A DNA stretch of 64,000 nt, taken from Diogma glabrata. Its lineage: Eukaryota > Arthropoda > Insecta > Diptera > Cylindrotomidae. The stretch lies in contig OY856188.1 in assembly GCA_963693315.1 (NCBI GenBank), forward strand, positions 190,145,897-190,209,896, given 5' to 3'. The translations under genes and the position numbers were made by a program. This document shows, piece by piece, positions 34,490 through 46,627 of this stretch. Numbering within the stretch: position 1 is the stretch's first letter; every line of letters begins with the position of its first letter. The notes beneath the pieces were generated by a model, which was not told where the DNA came from, ran no database searches, and saw only the letters and a program-made list of their open reading frames with translations.

Positions 34490-35158
34490 ATGATTTCCTG
34501 TACCGAATTCCTCTTCATTGTAAGTTCTTCTGCAGCTTGCGCAATTTCTATTGTCAGTTGTGGTATTGTGCCCATCTAAAAAGCCTACTTTTTTTTAAAA
34601 CTACTACATGTAGAGATGCCGATTGTTGCTCTTCATCAACGGCTGCTTCAATGGCATCCTTTAGGGTTTTGAAACGACCCGTCTTGAGATATAGCCGGGT
34701 GGGCCCTCTCAGTCCTTCAATGAAAACCTTGAGACCAGTTTTTTCGTTAATGGTTTCGATGAATTTTCTGTACTCTTCACCATGGCTCATTACCATAGTA
34801 GAGTTCAATTCTTCAACTATCAACTCCAAATTAGTTGAACATTCTCTTACTGTTCGGTTATTCTGCCTTTGTCTAAATAATTCCATTTGGAGCTGTTGCG
34901 AAGATCTTGCAGGTTTGCACAATTGTTTTTGCTCTTGTCCCAGTGCAGCTATATCCTTGAACTTTTTGTCTTTAATACTGTCTACAACCATACCAGCTAT
35001 CTTTACAATCTGCACAAACGATAGACAGCTTTCACGCTGAGGTAACGGTGTCAAGTCGTACAAAAATTTCGCATATTCCAGAAAGTGATCTAATTCTTTC
35101 AGATTTCCACTAAAATAGGGATAACGGTTGACGCAAGTTTAATATCGAAGGTAGACAT
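34490..35158 (-). pseudogene. Gypsy gag (capsid part), frameshifted
   Basis: A start at ATG 35158 gives a short frame (MSTFDIKLASTV), which shifts near 35115. It then reads SGNLKELDHFLEYAKFLYDL and CLSFVQIVKIAGMVVDSI, a capsid-like helical protein. The frame shifts again at the A-run near 34596-34603 before a Cys-containing segment (CASCRRTYNEEEF) that joins the nucleocapsid. The order and the flanking primer site support gag. It is non-functional. Confidence 0.7.
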
Positions 35159-36087
35159 GTCTGTGCTATCGTCAAAACCCAAAAATCCAGAACCAGACCA
35201 GTCTTCGTTGACAGAGGATTCTAGGATTGATTCGTTATTGATATCTGTAAGAATTGAGTTCTCAGCACCTTAAGTCATAAAGTGGGTCTGAGTGGTTAAT
35301 TTTCGGCAATAATGTCACGGGTGATTGAAAATTAACATCAACCGTCACAGCATCATACGCATAGTTACCCAGTAACTATAATTTATAATTGCTCACCTTA
35401 TTCCATACAGATTCCCTTAAACATTCAATTCATACCCAATATAAAAATACCAATATAAAATTGAAACTAAGCTAAAAAAATTTTCACAAAATGAATCCAT
35501 CCATTTACCCAAAACCTTTTGTATTAGTGAATGTAATATTTATTTACCAACAAAAAAATCTTTTAATGAAACAAAACAATTACTTGACGATTTCTATTTT
35601 GAATAGTGAAACCCAAATCAATTAAAACATAATGAACACTTCTCGCTTAAACCATTTATAAACCAACTATTTATTTCTTATTTCGAACTTATCTCGAACC
35701 ATTGATAAAACAATTATTTATTTCATATTTCTTTTCTAATTATAAAAATATTTTCCTTTTTTTCTAAATCAAAAAAACATTGAAAATTAAAGCTTGATGA
35801 GCTAATTATGACACCTTTAATAATTTATTTTAACCCAATACTTTGTGTAACAATTTCTTGACAATTTTCTCAACTAATTTTGCATAATAACATTCCTTTT
35901 TTCACCAATTAATAATTTAAAGGTTCAATGAACCAATTTTCACTTTTAACTTCTCCTTTAAAAAAAACTCCAACCCCAATAATTCTTTTGGAATTTAAGT
36001 AAATGGTTGGTTACCTTGGAATCCTTGTGATCTGCTGGCAACCACCAAATCCAACCGCTCAATTGCGGTGCGGTTTTATATTGCTGG
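35159..36087 (-). other. Leader between primer site and gag
   Basis: AT-rich, with many stop codons. It is the untranslated 5' region of the truncated Gypsy element. Nothing else was identified. Confidence 0.5.
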
Positions 36088-36104
36088 TCCTGTCACGGTC
36101 GCCA
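36088..36104 (-). other. tRNA primer-binding site
   Basis: TGGCGACCGTGACAGGA on the minus strand starts 4 bases after the inferred LTR end. It has the TGG start expected for complementarity to a tRNA 3' end. The tRNA was not identified. Confidence 0.6.
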
Positions 36105-36108
36105 AAAA

Positions 36109-36567
36109 TGTTGAATCTCCAGTTGCCAAATTGTATTGATGAAAACAGATAACAATTCCAGGGTTAAGTGCCAATATTTGGGTTGTTGAAATTAAATAAT
36201 AACTCCAGATTTATGTAATTTATTATAAAACTCCTTTTCTTTAACAATTCCAGGTTTATGTAATTTATTATAAACTCCTTTTATTCGTTTTAATTAATAA
36301 CAAATCTTTAAGTAATTTTGAAATAGGTATTCACTATTACAATAACTTTTATGAAAAATCTACAACACGTTTGAGCTTCTTTGCTCTAAGAAAACCGCAC
36401 CACAACTGACTATAACTAGCTTCAGAAAAAACGAATGTAAATTTTTAGCCAATCAGCGTTCTGGTGAACTCAAGTTTCACCAATCTAAAATAAGTTGCCT
36501 ACGTGATTGGAAATGCAATTAAGCATTTTTGAACAAGTGAGAACCACAACAAGGTTGGACCACAACA
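36109..36567 (-). repeat. 5' LTR of the truncated Gypsy element
   Basis: On the minus strand it begins TGTTGTGGTCCAACCTTG and ends CTGGAGATTCAACA, the TG...CA form of an LTR, 459 bp. It borders the primer site directly. It contains a 55-60 bp duplication ('ccaggtttatgtaatttattataaactcctttt', 36200-36285). No partner LTR exists in the window. Confidence 0.65.
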
Positions 36568-36570
36568 AAC

Positions 36571-36650
36571 AGTGGCGGATTACCATAGAGGCGGAAGAGG
36601 CGGCCGCCTCGGGCCCCACATGCACAGGGGCCCCCTCGCTACAAATAGTA
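36571..36650. repeat. Possible DNA-transposon end (GGCGGAAGAGGCGGCCGCC)
   Basis: CAGTGGCGGATTACCATAGA followed by GC-rich 'ggcctcgggcccc' and 'aggggccccc' resembles the ends of hAT-type elements I have seen in animal genomes. The other end was not found, so the call is weak. Confidence 0.3.
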
Positions 36651-36923
36651 TTGATATTTTATAGGTATTCAAATATCAGATGACTGCGTTCATTCAACCA
36701 AAGTTTTTAAACCTAAAGATTTTTTTAATATTATCCCACATGTAAAAGTGTTAGGTTGTCAATTTGTATTACTTTTTTTCATGTATGTATTTATTTTAAT
36801 AATTCTAATTTGATAGTTTTATAATTTTTTAATGTACAAATTCGTTTTCCAATTTGTATAGTAAAAAAAATTGTTTTTACTACTTGCATGAGAAATTTCT
36901 ATTATTTACTCCAAAACCCAATA

Positions 36924-38387
36924 GTAGGGGAGCCCAAGCGGGGATTTTGCGAGTTACTCGAGCGCGTCAGAAAATCATATGGGGAGAAACCTTGCACCCT
37001 GTAATGTACTCCTACCAAATATGAACCTTTAATGTAGTGGGGTGCGTCGAGGGCAACCCGTCAGATTAGTAAAAAAAAATCAATCGTCAGAAAAACTCAA
37101 GCGCGTCAGATTAAGAGAAGGTAAGTTAAATACATCCAGAAAAGTGTATATTTCAATAATCTGACAATTTGACCGTGACATAAGGAAATAGGCGAGTCAC
37201 AAAGGTGTAAAAAAAAACGACACCTTGAAATACTCGAGCGCGATAAACTTTTTTTTAATTTTGAAGGTAATCCTATCAGGATTACGGAAAACATATATTC
37301 TGACAGTTTTCATGGGGCGATTCAGGTAAAATCGTCAATAAAAGATGGAGCGTACAGATGCTGAGAGTTGTGTATTCCCCACTCCGCGCCTCACTTCTCT
37401 CTCACTCTTTCTTTATTTCTTACTCTCTCGCACCGACTCCACTAGAGTGTCTGTTGGCATGACGCCATCTCAGCTGATCACCATAGTGTACACGTTTTTG
37501 GTGGCTGCTAGACGCTTTGATTTGTTTGTTGTATTTATAAGTTATTTTGTGAATTTCATGCACTGTTTAAAAATAAATTAAAAACACTCCAAAATCTAGT
37601 AAATGTTTGCTCGCTTAATTGCAGGAAAAATCAATTGTCAAATATTTCATATTACATTAATTGTAGTAATCGTAGTTTTCAATCCAAAAGCTTTAATATA
37701 ACTGAGACAATCCTAGTAAAAAAATAAAACAAAATGGTAAATTATGCTTTTTAACTATTAAATTTACTACAATTGTACATTAAAAATACTGTTTTTGAAA
37801 AAAATTACATAGAAATAGAAACGACAAATAATTGTCACTTTAAAATTGTCAGACGAACAGTACCCCTCCATATAATTGTCAGATTATCATCCTGGAGGAC
37901 GAAGACATCAAGTTGATCCCCCTGCATAAAAATCTGACGCGCTCGAGTATCTCAAGGTCACATTTTATTTTTACATTTTTCAAAATCAGCCATGACTTTT
38001 GGTCACGTTTAAATCGTCAGTCATTTAAATAGGACACTGTTTTGAGTTCACTTTACATAAACCTTGAATATCTGACACGCTCGAAAAACTTTTTTTTTTT
38101 TGTTTTTCCACCTCTCTATACGCCCACCTCCCTCTAGTTAATCGTCAGATTTATATGTATCGGTTATCAGAAAGGCAAAGCGCATATACTCTATGAATAT
38201 CTGACGCGCTCGAGTATTTTTATGTGACTGTTTTTTTTTACATTTTTAAAATTCTTACACGCTCTCCCCCCCACTAAAATGGAAAACTTGACATAAACTT
38301 TTTTCATTTTATAACGTAAACTTCACAATCCAATAAGTCCCTATGACGCTCTAGTAACTGCAAATTTAGCATCCCGGGCTCCCCTAC
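36924..38387. mobile_element. Non-autonomous element with mirrored TCTGACGCGCTCGAG motifs
   Basis: Termini are GTAGGGGAGCCC at 36924 and its complement ending at 38387, with TA outside each (36922-36923, 38388-38389). The element is 1464 bp without a transposase. CTCGAGCGCGTCAGA or parts of it occur at about 36957, 37093 and 37232 in the left half. The inverse TCTGACGCGCTCGAG occurs at about 37931, 38068 (one mismatch) and 38201 in the right half, with several half-copies (GTCAGA). Its GTAGGGGA end resembles pogo-type termini. A polypyrimidine run at 37380-37430 is also present. Confidence 0.8.
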
Positions 38388-38655
38388 TACAAGACAAAAG
38401 TTAATTTTCTCAGCTATGGTTACTAATTCAGATTCCCCACACCTAATAATAAGTATTTTAGCACCTTGCCCGACAAACAATTTGATGATTTCAGTCCAAA
38501 AATTAACCAAACATGGACTGACGACCGAGTCGGTGATTGTCCGACAACAGTACCATGAAATCCCCGATTTTGGGAACACCTTAGTCAGGTAAAATATTCG
38601 AACGAGGACCGATATGGGTATTTTACAATGATTTCAACCCGTGTTGTGATCGGTC

Positions 38656-38949
38656 TTATATCAGTGTATCTTTCGGATATTTTGTGGGCGAATTCTTCCA
38701 TAAATACTTGGTCAGTATTGAAGGGATATATCGGTCTTAATTATGGAACTGGTCATGACTAATATCGAGATTATTTTTCAAAATATTCGGTAAATTTAAC
38801 TCTTATATTAGTGTATCTTTCGGATATTTTGTGGGCGAATTCTTCCGTAAATACTTTGTCAGTATTGAAGAGATATATCGGTCTTAATTATGGAACTGGT
38901 CATGACTAATATCGAGATTATTTTTCAAAATATACGGTAAATTTGCAGC
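38656..38949. repeat. 147-bp tandem duplication
   Basis: GTGTATCTTTCGGATATTTT starts at 38664 and 38811. The copies match for about 147 bp, with only a few differences such as 'ttccata' and 'ttccgta'. This is a recent duplication of unknown sequence. Confidence 0.85.
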
Positions 38950-39334
38950 GTTTGCTGCGGACTTCATTATTAGTATATGCCCGGTAAATATAGGTTAATG
39001 TAGTTGTGAAATTGTGCAGAAAACGATGAGAAAACTTAAGTATTATAGTCCGAATGACTCTACTTAGCCATGTAAAATTAGTTTTAGTCTTAGCCAACAT
39101 TTAACTTACCTTAATATATCTGCAAGTAAATAACGATATCTTCAGGAATATAGTGAATAATTTTTGGTAAATACATGGTAAGGATTTGTGTCATAATACT
39201 GATTAAATTGTATTATTGTATATTGTATTATTAAGTATTGAGAGAAAAACTAGACAAAAAATTTTAATTCATTAAATTTATTTATTACAAAAAATTATAC
39301 TGATTACAATTATTCTTTATTTTTGGGAAGTTTA

Positions 39335-39664
39335 TTAACTTTTTAAATATTCCTGCACTGCCTTTTTGATTTCAACTTGGCTTATTTGCTGGTCCCTTGC
39401 CATATAGTTTACCACTAGTTCCATCAAGTTTAACAATAAACTGTGCTCAGCAAAAATGAGTTTAGTTACTTCTGAGAAATAAATATATAAATATGTATTA
39501 GTGTATATAATTTTTTAAGAGATAATAAACGTCTTACTTTTTTCTAGCCCTGCCTGGCCCGAACAAGAATATTTACGGAGTAAATGTGGATCAAATAAAT
39601 GCTCAAAAATATATTTGATAGTTTTATTTAAAGATGGCGCCTTAAATTTGAAAAGTCTTACAAC
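39335..39664 (-). CDS. Two-exon C-terminal gene fragment, DUF4806-like
   Basis: Exon A runs 39664-39538, preceded by a TTTTTATAG acceptor and followed by a GTAAGAC donor. Exon B runs 39471-39335, with a TTTCTCAG acceptor. The phase (1) is kept, and a TAA is followed by AATAAA on the minus strand. The peptide reads LNKTIKYIFEHLFDPHLL, KYSCSGQAGLEK and then MARDQQISQVEIKKAVQEYL. The pattern (helix, 'W/C-x-G-x-G-K', helix and a final acidic-basic helix) resembles the DUF4806 domain, of unknown function, common in insect and transposon-associated proteins. Upstream exons would lie beyond 39665, where a decayed LINE now sits on the other strand. No frame defects were seen in the fragment. Confidence 0.5.
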
Positions 39665-39769
39665 CTATAAAAATGAAATTAGAATTATAAGAATATAAAT
39701 ATAAATCATTAAATATAAATATGAATAAGAATATAAATCAGAGCTTTAACAAACAAACTTGACAAGAAC

Positions 39770-41040
39770 ACTATTAAGATCCCAGGATTGACTTAATAGC
39801 AGGTCGCACAATCAACTGATTACCAGAAATCGAGAACGTGATAAGAGATCAAATAGTTAGTACATAAGACGATCCACTCATGAAGTTTAACTTTAAATGC
39901 CAAATTTAAGGCTTCGTAGGAGCAATTTTTCACAATTCATATGGTGCAGATATGGGGAAAATAGCTTAATTATATAATATTTTCAAAGGTATACTGAAAG
40001 CTAGGGATTTCCCGGAAATTTGGAAAATTTTGCTGGTCATAATGCTCAGTTAACGTGGTAAAGATGGAACATCAGTAGACTCGTGTTATCAATCAGTTTA
40101 CTATCAATTCTGTCAAAACTTCTTGAACCAATGTTTCATAAAAACCAAATAATTCTGCAAGAACAGAGCATTTTACCTATCACCAGTTTTGATTTAAAGA
40201 ATATCATGGCACCATAGAACAAGTGCATAGGATCGTATCAGAGATCAGAAACTCATTAGAACAAAACAAGTTTTTAGAATTTTAAATAATTATTTTTTAG
40301 CTAACAAATGAATAATAATAAAAAGAAGAACTGCTCAGCAACATTATTGTAGACATTGCTCAAGCTTTTGAAAAAATATGGCATGCAGGACTTTTACGTT
40401 TAACACTTGCTAATAAACTATCATGCGTTAAAAATTACCTGCAAAACTGGAAATTTTTGGTGAAATATGATAACGCATAATCCAATTTAAATAAAATATA
40501 TGCAGGAATTCCGCAGGGCAGTGGAATAGTACCACAGTTATATTTAATTTAAACAGAGGGCCTTCCTTACTCAAATTATGATAATTCTGAACCGTCAACA
40601 ATTCTGCAGGAACACTTAGAAGAAATAAATAGCTAAGTGGCTTTCCAAATGGAGAATAAAGGCAATCGAGAAATAATCGACACATTACATTCATCCTCCG
40701 TAAACAAACCTGTTCTCCTGAAGCTAAATAACATCAATCTACCCAAATGCGAAACCATTAAATACCTAGGTTCACATCTAGACAGAAGATTGACATGGTA
40801 CTAAAACCCATCTGGACTTATGGAATACAATTGTGGAACTCAGCCTGTGCCTCAAATACAAAAAATTACAACATATACAATACTACAAAGGATTGTAAAC
40901 GTACTTTGGTACATATGTTAGACGACACACCGCGATCTCAACATCGACACTGTAGCAGATAGCACAGTAAAAATTGTAAGCAGTAATTAATTAACCCAAA
41001 TTGCAACTAAATATTCAAAAATGTTCTTACCATTTGATCC
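39770..41040 (+). pseudogene. Decayed Jockey-type reverse transcriptase
   Basis: Read in several frames, the segment keeps the order of Jockey-clade RT motifs. These are GIDLIAG, ARDFPEIWKILLVIML, GKDGTSVDSCYQS, DIAQAFEKIWHAGLL, NKIYAGIPQGSGIVPQLY, PKCETIKYLGSHLDRRLTW and a C-terminal tail near 40900. Stops and frameshifts are frequent, and the YADD region is lost between 40540 and 40620. It is an ancient LINE relic. Confidence 0.7.
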
Positions 41041-42581
41041 ATGAAATGTTGGTTGATTAACTGGCCCTCGAATAATTTAAGGCAAATTAACCGATATTTA
41101 CTCTATGCGATCAAAATAGATTATCAAACGCAACTAATAAAATTAAACAAAATTCACCGAAAAATACCCAAAACACGTGTTAGCTATCTGTTGTATAAAC
41201 GATTTCACTACTTCTCTATACTTTTAATTTCTTGAATTATAAAAAATGGCAACTCACCTTGGTTTGGAACACTATACAAAATCTTTAAATTAATTTTTAT
41301 GTTTGCAAAATGCAAATCAAAACTAGGTATATCACTAAATTATATTTTACACCAGTAATTATGTGCACGGCAACACGTCTTCTTCTACCTTATTATCAAA
41401 CGCAACTAATTAATAAAAAATATTATTATGTAACTCAACGGCAACAAACACATACACATGTAAATATGTACACAAAATGTTGTCGAAATTATGGTTTTTT
41501 GTTTTATTTTATTTAAATCTCTATGTATTGCGAACAACTGCAAAACAAAAATCATTTTGATTTTGTTTTTCTATCTCGTATTGTCTTCGTTAAGGAACTC
41601 GTGCATTATTTTTTGAATTTTTTACCTGAGTGTCGGGTAAAATGGGACCGACGTGGCTTGTACGGGAAGAAATTGTTTGTCGGGTTGGTAAATAACAAAA
41701 ATATAACTTTTGTTTGTTTGTTAAACTGAGTTCATCTTTGAATTTTTGTAGTTTCTTCCTACAAGTTAGTTTATTTGCAATTTTAATTCGTGTTGAACAT
41801 TTCTGTTGAAATTTAGCTTAGTTGTAAGTTGTAGACTAAAAAAATTCAAATTTGGTTCATCAATAGAATAGGTTTTCAATTTCATGTCAAAAATAAATAA
41901 AAGCTATATTTTTTAATGCAAAGCATATGTGATTTTTATATAGTTTTAAGAAAATTCATTGAAAATAAAATTCTAACTAAGCAGCCCTGAATAATAAATA
42001 TCCAATACGCAATCCAATGATATGAAAAACAATGTTTCACCAAATTAAAATTTTTAGTTATTCACCATTTGCTTATTAATTGACATTTTATTTTGTGTAT
42101 AATTAAGAGTTTTAGTGCATTTTTTACATCAAGTAGTAAAAAAAATAGTATATAAACCTCGGTGAAGCAAATTTTCTCCATTTCGGCTCTTAATTCGCTC
42201 GAAACTTCGTTTCTCGCGAATTAATATTCACCTCAATGTAGAAAATTTAATCACCTCGGTATATAATGTACTATTGTTTTGAAAAGTTCCACTGTTACGA
42301 ATGAATATTAATACTAAAACTTTATTTGCAATGGGCTGTTATTATATTAATCGCAAAATTATTGATAAAAACAAAATCCAGATAAGTATTTTTTGGATAT
42401 TTGAAGTATATTTGATTTTTATGTTTTCATCAATGATTTTGGATTTCTTTTAAGACCTACAATTTATTGAAAGCATTAAACTGAAAACCTCAATTTTAAG
42501 CATATAATTGTACATATTTTAGATTAATTTCATATTTAACTAAATAAATGAAAAGTTTTTAACGTGTAAAATTGAAATCTA
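41041..42581. other. AT-rich intergenic DNA
   Basis: Short open frames here have no recognisable domain. 'gaaat.ttctccatttcggctct' near 42170 and 'cgcgaattaatattcacctc' form a weak inverted pair. Nothing else is supported. Confidence 0.4.
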
Positions 42582-43625
42582 TTATTGTATGCTTAAAACC
42601 CATGTATTTTTTATACAATACATGCTAAATTCATCATTTGGATTAACGTTTGAAAAGGGTTTCCATATAATATGATTGATATAGTATAGGTGTTTTAGCT
42701 TTAGTTGTATATTTCGTTTTATCAATGTTGATTGGAAAAAAGATTGTCTAAAAAATTTGTCTGAAAATTTCAAAAAAGATTGCGTTGTTGGGAAAGCATC
42801 ACCCATTGACTCCCTTGCCCATAACTGCTTAGAATCTGAATCCATTTTATTAACTAAAATATGTACAAGCCACGGATCACGCGTTTCTGCTGCCTCTCCT
42901 AGTGCTCGTAATCCTCTTATAATTTCGTCAGAAGTGTCGTATAACTTTCGAAGATCTCTGTGATTTGCTTGAATGCAGCTTCTTTGATCCAAGAATAATT
43001 GAATTAGCGAGGAAACAATAGATTTAGGTTTATTGTATCTAGAAACTAATTTGGTCCAAGCTTCTTCATAGTTAACATCTGTGACCTTTATATGTCGAAT
43101 TAATGCAGCTGCATCTCCCCTCAATAATCCTTTTAATATTTGTAATTTATGAACTCCATTAATACTTTTATTTTCATGAACAGATGTTTTAAACAAATCG
43201 TGAAAGGAAGGCCATAACTTGTAGTCGCCATCAAATGGTTCAATATAGATCTTTGGCAATCGAACGTTATTAGTTTGATGCATGCTTTCTAAAAGACTTT
43301 GTTGTTGTCCCATATATTCAAATCTTGTTATATTCAAATCTTGAACTTCAGTTTTTGTTTGAAGTGACCTTATGTTAATTGCAGCATTCAGTTTAGCAAT
43401 TGTGTTCAAATATAATTCGTCCACTTCTTCAGTTATTGGAACATACTTTTCATTTGTAAGTAATTCCAATTCAAAATCATTAAATTGTTTGTGTCGTTCA
43501 TGGCACTCAACTGAACGGGTTTGTAAAGCTTCTAATGTTGTTTCATTAACAATGCCGTTAGTAAATTTAGCAATGGCCTTAATTTGATTGACCGAACGAT
43601 CACGCGCGCGCAATATACGATCCAT
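42582..43625 (-). pseudogene. BEL/Pao gag (DUF1759-type), truncated
   Basis: This is the capsid protein of a BEL/Pao retrotransposon. From ATG 43625, a helical N-terminus is followed at about residue 125 by LPKIYIEPFDGDYKLWPSFH and HKLQILKGLLRGDAAALI, then EEAWTKLVSRYNKP. These are typical of the DUF1759 gag family. Family similarity ends near ATTQSFLKF-type sequence (about 42770). The last 55 codons look unrelated, and the zinc knuckle, protease and pol are absent. A frameshift or a deletion junction near 42760 probably explains this. A BEL-type primer site lies upstream at 44089-44106. Confidence 0.8.
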
Positions 43626-43950
43626 ATTAAACAATGAACTTAAAGTTTTTGAACACTATAACTTTATAATTTTATATAGACTGTTTCACTTTTGCAATCG
43701 TTTATATGAATGAATTAACACTTGCACAATATTTACACAAAAATTTTTAAAGATTCAGTTTTATATTATATATATGATTGAAATATGTTAACGGTACACT
43801 TTAAATAATGTTTAAAGTAATTAACTGTTCTTCACATAATGTGGTTATATATTTTATAACTTTTCATAAATTTATATATTATAATTTATAGAAATGTCCA
43901 GAACAGTATCAATATAAACAAAAGTATACTTATCTGGTATTTCAGCTTCT

Positions 43951-44070
43951 GGACACAGCGTTCTTAACAACAGGATCTAGTAACAGCGTCTTGAATAACA
44001 GCTATGATGGTAACAGCGTTCGTAATAACAGCTCGGATGGTAACAGCGTCCTTAATAACAGCTTTGATAT
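43951..44070. repeat. 30-bp minisatellite in the BEL leader
   Basis: Four 30-bp units start at 43951, 43981, 44011 and 44041. The last three share TAACAGCGT(C/T)..TAATAACAGC and the first is diverged. They lie between the primer site and gag of the BEL fragment. Confidence 0.85.
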
Positions 44071-44088
44071 AGTGTTATTAGTATTATT

Positions 44089-44106
44089 TCCCGGGTTTCG
44101 GCACCA
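44089..44106 (-). other. BEL/Pao primer-binding site
   Basis: TGGTGCCGAAACCCGGGA on the minus strand is the form of primer site I know from BEL/Pao elements. It fits the gag type at 42.6-43.6 kb. The LTR should end at about 44110 (TTTAAACA). Confidence 0.65.
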
Positions 44107-44193
44107 AAATGTTTAAACAAATATTTTTTTGTTTATTTAAATTTTAATAATTTTATATTTTACAAGAACTTTAAGTCAAACACAATTTTCAAC

Positions 44194-45313
44194 CGTCGCA
44201 AAAACAACCAAAAGGCTGTAAAAAAGCCGCGCCATGTTTTTCTTTAGCTTGAAACTATCATTTTAACTATAACAAATAAATTCTTGTATCTTATTCTTTA
44301 CAAAAACTTCTCAAATCATAAAGCACTAGTTATAAAATTTCTTAATGGCATTTTGTTTTCTAAACATCTAGCTATATTATATAATTTAAGTAATACTCTA
44401 GAACTACATATCATAATTCTAAAATATATAATAAATATGCACATTTATTGAAATTTATTTAAGCAGAGGAAATATAATTTATTTTTTTTCTATAAAAAAC
44501 CGCTCACTTTCACTTACATATTTCTTGAACAAAAACCTTGGTGCGACCTTTTCTCAATTAATTTAATAATGTCATTCCTAAGGTCTATTTTCAGACGACT
44601 GTGAAAAGCCGATGAATTCAACAGTGGACTTCTAATTATATTAATTAAGTCAGTATCATATTTTCTACAATTTTCCTGAAGTATAGTAATCTATTTGAAA
44701 TTCCCTTTATATTATTACGGTATGCTTAATTTTATATAATACATGATTTGCTGTAAGAATATCTAGCAAATGGCAACTATAATAATATAACGGTGACTAT
44801 GAAATAACATTATCAATAAATTTCTTTTCGTACTGAATTTTAACATTTATTGATATTCATTTAAGATTGCTTTAATCAATGGTTATTTCAATATAATGTT
44901 TATTATGAGTCAACCATAGTCACTATGCGGTTGGCTTTATTGTCATATTAAGAAAAGGTCGCACCAAGGTTTTTGTTCAAGAAATATGTAAGTGAAAGTG
45001 AGCGGTTTTTTATAGAAAAAAAAAATAAATTATATTTCCTCTGCTTAAATAAATTTCAATAAATGTGCATATTTATTATATATTTTAGAATTATGATATG
45101 TAGTTCTAGAGTATTACTTAAATTATATAATATAGCTAGATGTTTAGAAAACAAAATGCCATTAAGAAATTTTATAACTAGTGCTTTATGATTTGAGAAG
45201 TTTTTGTAAAGAATAAGATACAAGAATTTATTTGTTATAGTTAAAATGATAGTTTCAAGCTAAAGAAAAACATGGCGCGGCTTTTTTACAGCCTTTTGGT
45301 TGTTTTTGCGACG
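44194..45313. mobile_element. Foldback element, arms about 362 bp and near identical
   Basis: The segment 44194-44554 is repeated inverted at 44951-45313, starting CGTCGCAAAAACAACCAAAA at each outer end. I see only one- or two-base differences (A-run lengths) across the arms. The 396-bp spacer holds no gene. It lies in what should be the LTR of the BEL fragment. No transposase and no clear target duplication. A transcript would fold into a long perfect hairpin. Confidence 0.85.
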
Positions 45314-46623
45314 ATTTGACTGTTTTTTGTAAAGTTATAATATAATATGGGAGAATCAAATTATTATTATCCATATACAATGTTTTATACAGAGAACTTT
45401 ACTCTCGACTTTTTATCAATCTAGGACCTAGGTGCAATATTTAAAAAAATAAAAGTATCGTTTTTATGTAAACAGGTCTCAACTCATGACATGAACAACT
45501 TATGAAAAAGTAAAAGAAATATTCGAAAATAAGTCTAAAGATATGCATTCGAAAATTAATAAAATTATTACATACAACGGAAACACACACATAAAAACTA
45601 TAGTCTTTGACTAATCATTTTAAAAAATTCACATAACAATTTTATAAAAGTTCTTGAGGATAGCATAAAAGCTTAAATCGATTGTTATTTACTCTAAATA
45701 AATAATAAACAAAACAACATTGTGCGAAAAAAGATGTGAAATTAAGTGTTTCGCAATTAAACAATTTTTTTAAAAATTCTTGATTATGTTCAGCCAAGTA
45801 CCATTGGTGTCTTCCATAAACTTTATAGTCTATGATTGACTGAAAGTTTTAAAAATTTCAGTTTTTACGGTTATATATCACCTCAATCTCGAAATCGGCA
45901 CATATTTGTCATTTTCGCCTTATCTTACCACATAAATATACGTAAATACATATATTTTCATTTTCAGTGAGAAAGTCGTTGTGAATAATGGATAATAAAC
46001 AATCAAGTCCTCACCATAAGGGCTTTGTTCTATTTTTTCAAAGTACGGAACCCTTAAAATAATAATAAAATTTTCTCAAATTCTTTTCTTTATATCTCAT
46101 AAAGCTTAAAAACACAAAATTTTAAAGCTACTAAATTATTTTTTAATCTCATCACTTCAAAATAACTACCAACGTTCTAAAATAAAAAGAAATAAAAATT
46201 AAAATTTATTATCGATATAACATTTGTTGGGTTCTCTCAGATAACAAATTTACATAATAGACCAAATACATGTTTTCACAACATCGTTTTCTTAACACAT
46301 CAATAATAGGTCTTTTTACTGAAAGCATATTCTAAATATATTCTTTTTTCTAATACTTTTATAATTACCAACTTCCATTTAATATATTAATAAAACATTT
46401 GATGGGTTTTCTGGATACAAACATAACAAATATTTTTATCGAAAACAACTACATATATGTTTGCAAACTAATCTGGGTTCGTGTTTAAGTTTTTTAACTG
46501 TTGTTAAATATTACCAATATTGAGGGATAATAAATTTCAATTCGCATAATTTTGTGTTTTTCAATTCTGTACATTTGGTTGGTTTTTGAAAATTCGCCAA
46601 AATGATACTAAATTACTACATTC
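45314..46623. other. AT-rich intergenic DNA
   Basis: No coding sequence or element end recognised up to the ATAT target site of the next LTR element. Confidence 0.45.
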
Positions 46624-46627
46624 ATAT

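Larger units (their letters stand above)
32680..36567 (-). mobile_element. Truncated Ty3/Gypsy element with 5' LTR
   Basis: On the minus strand it holds a 5' LTR, a primer-binding site, gag, protease and the start of RT. Everything after the early RT (rest of RT, RNase H, integrase, 3' LTR) is missing. The sequence changes abruptly after TAFSM near 32710. Gag and pol carry several frameshifts, one stop and an internal deletion. It is unrelated in sequence to the CsRn1-like element at 14.4 kb. Confidence 0.8.

Noticed and set aside
37345..37581. 78-codon open frame inside the GCGCGTCAGA element
   Set aside because: Its start is a polypyrimidine run (Leu/Ser/Phe-rich) and there is no recognisable domain.
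38304..38579. 91-codon open frame on the minus strand
   Set aside because: It crosses the right end of the TA-flanked element at 38387, so its two parts have different origins. No domain was seen.
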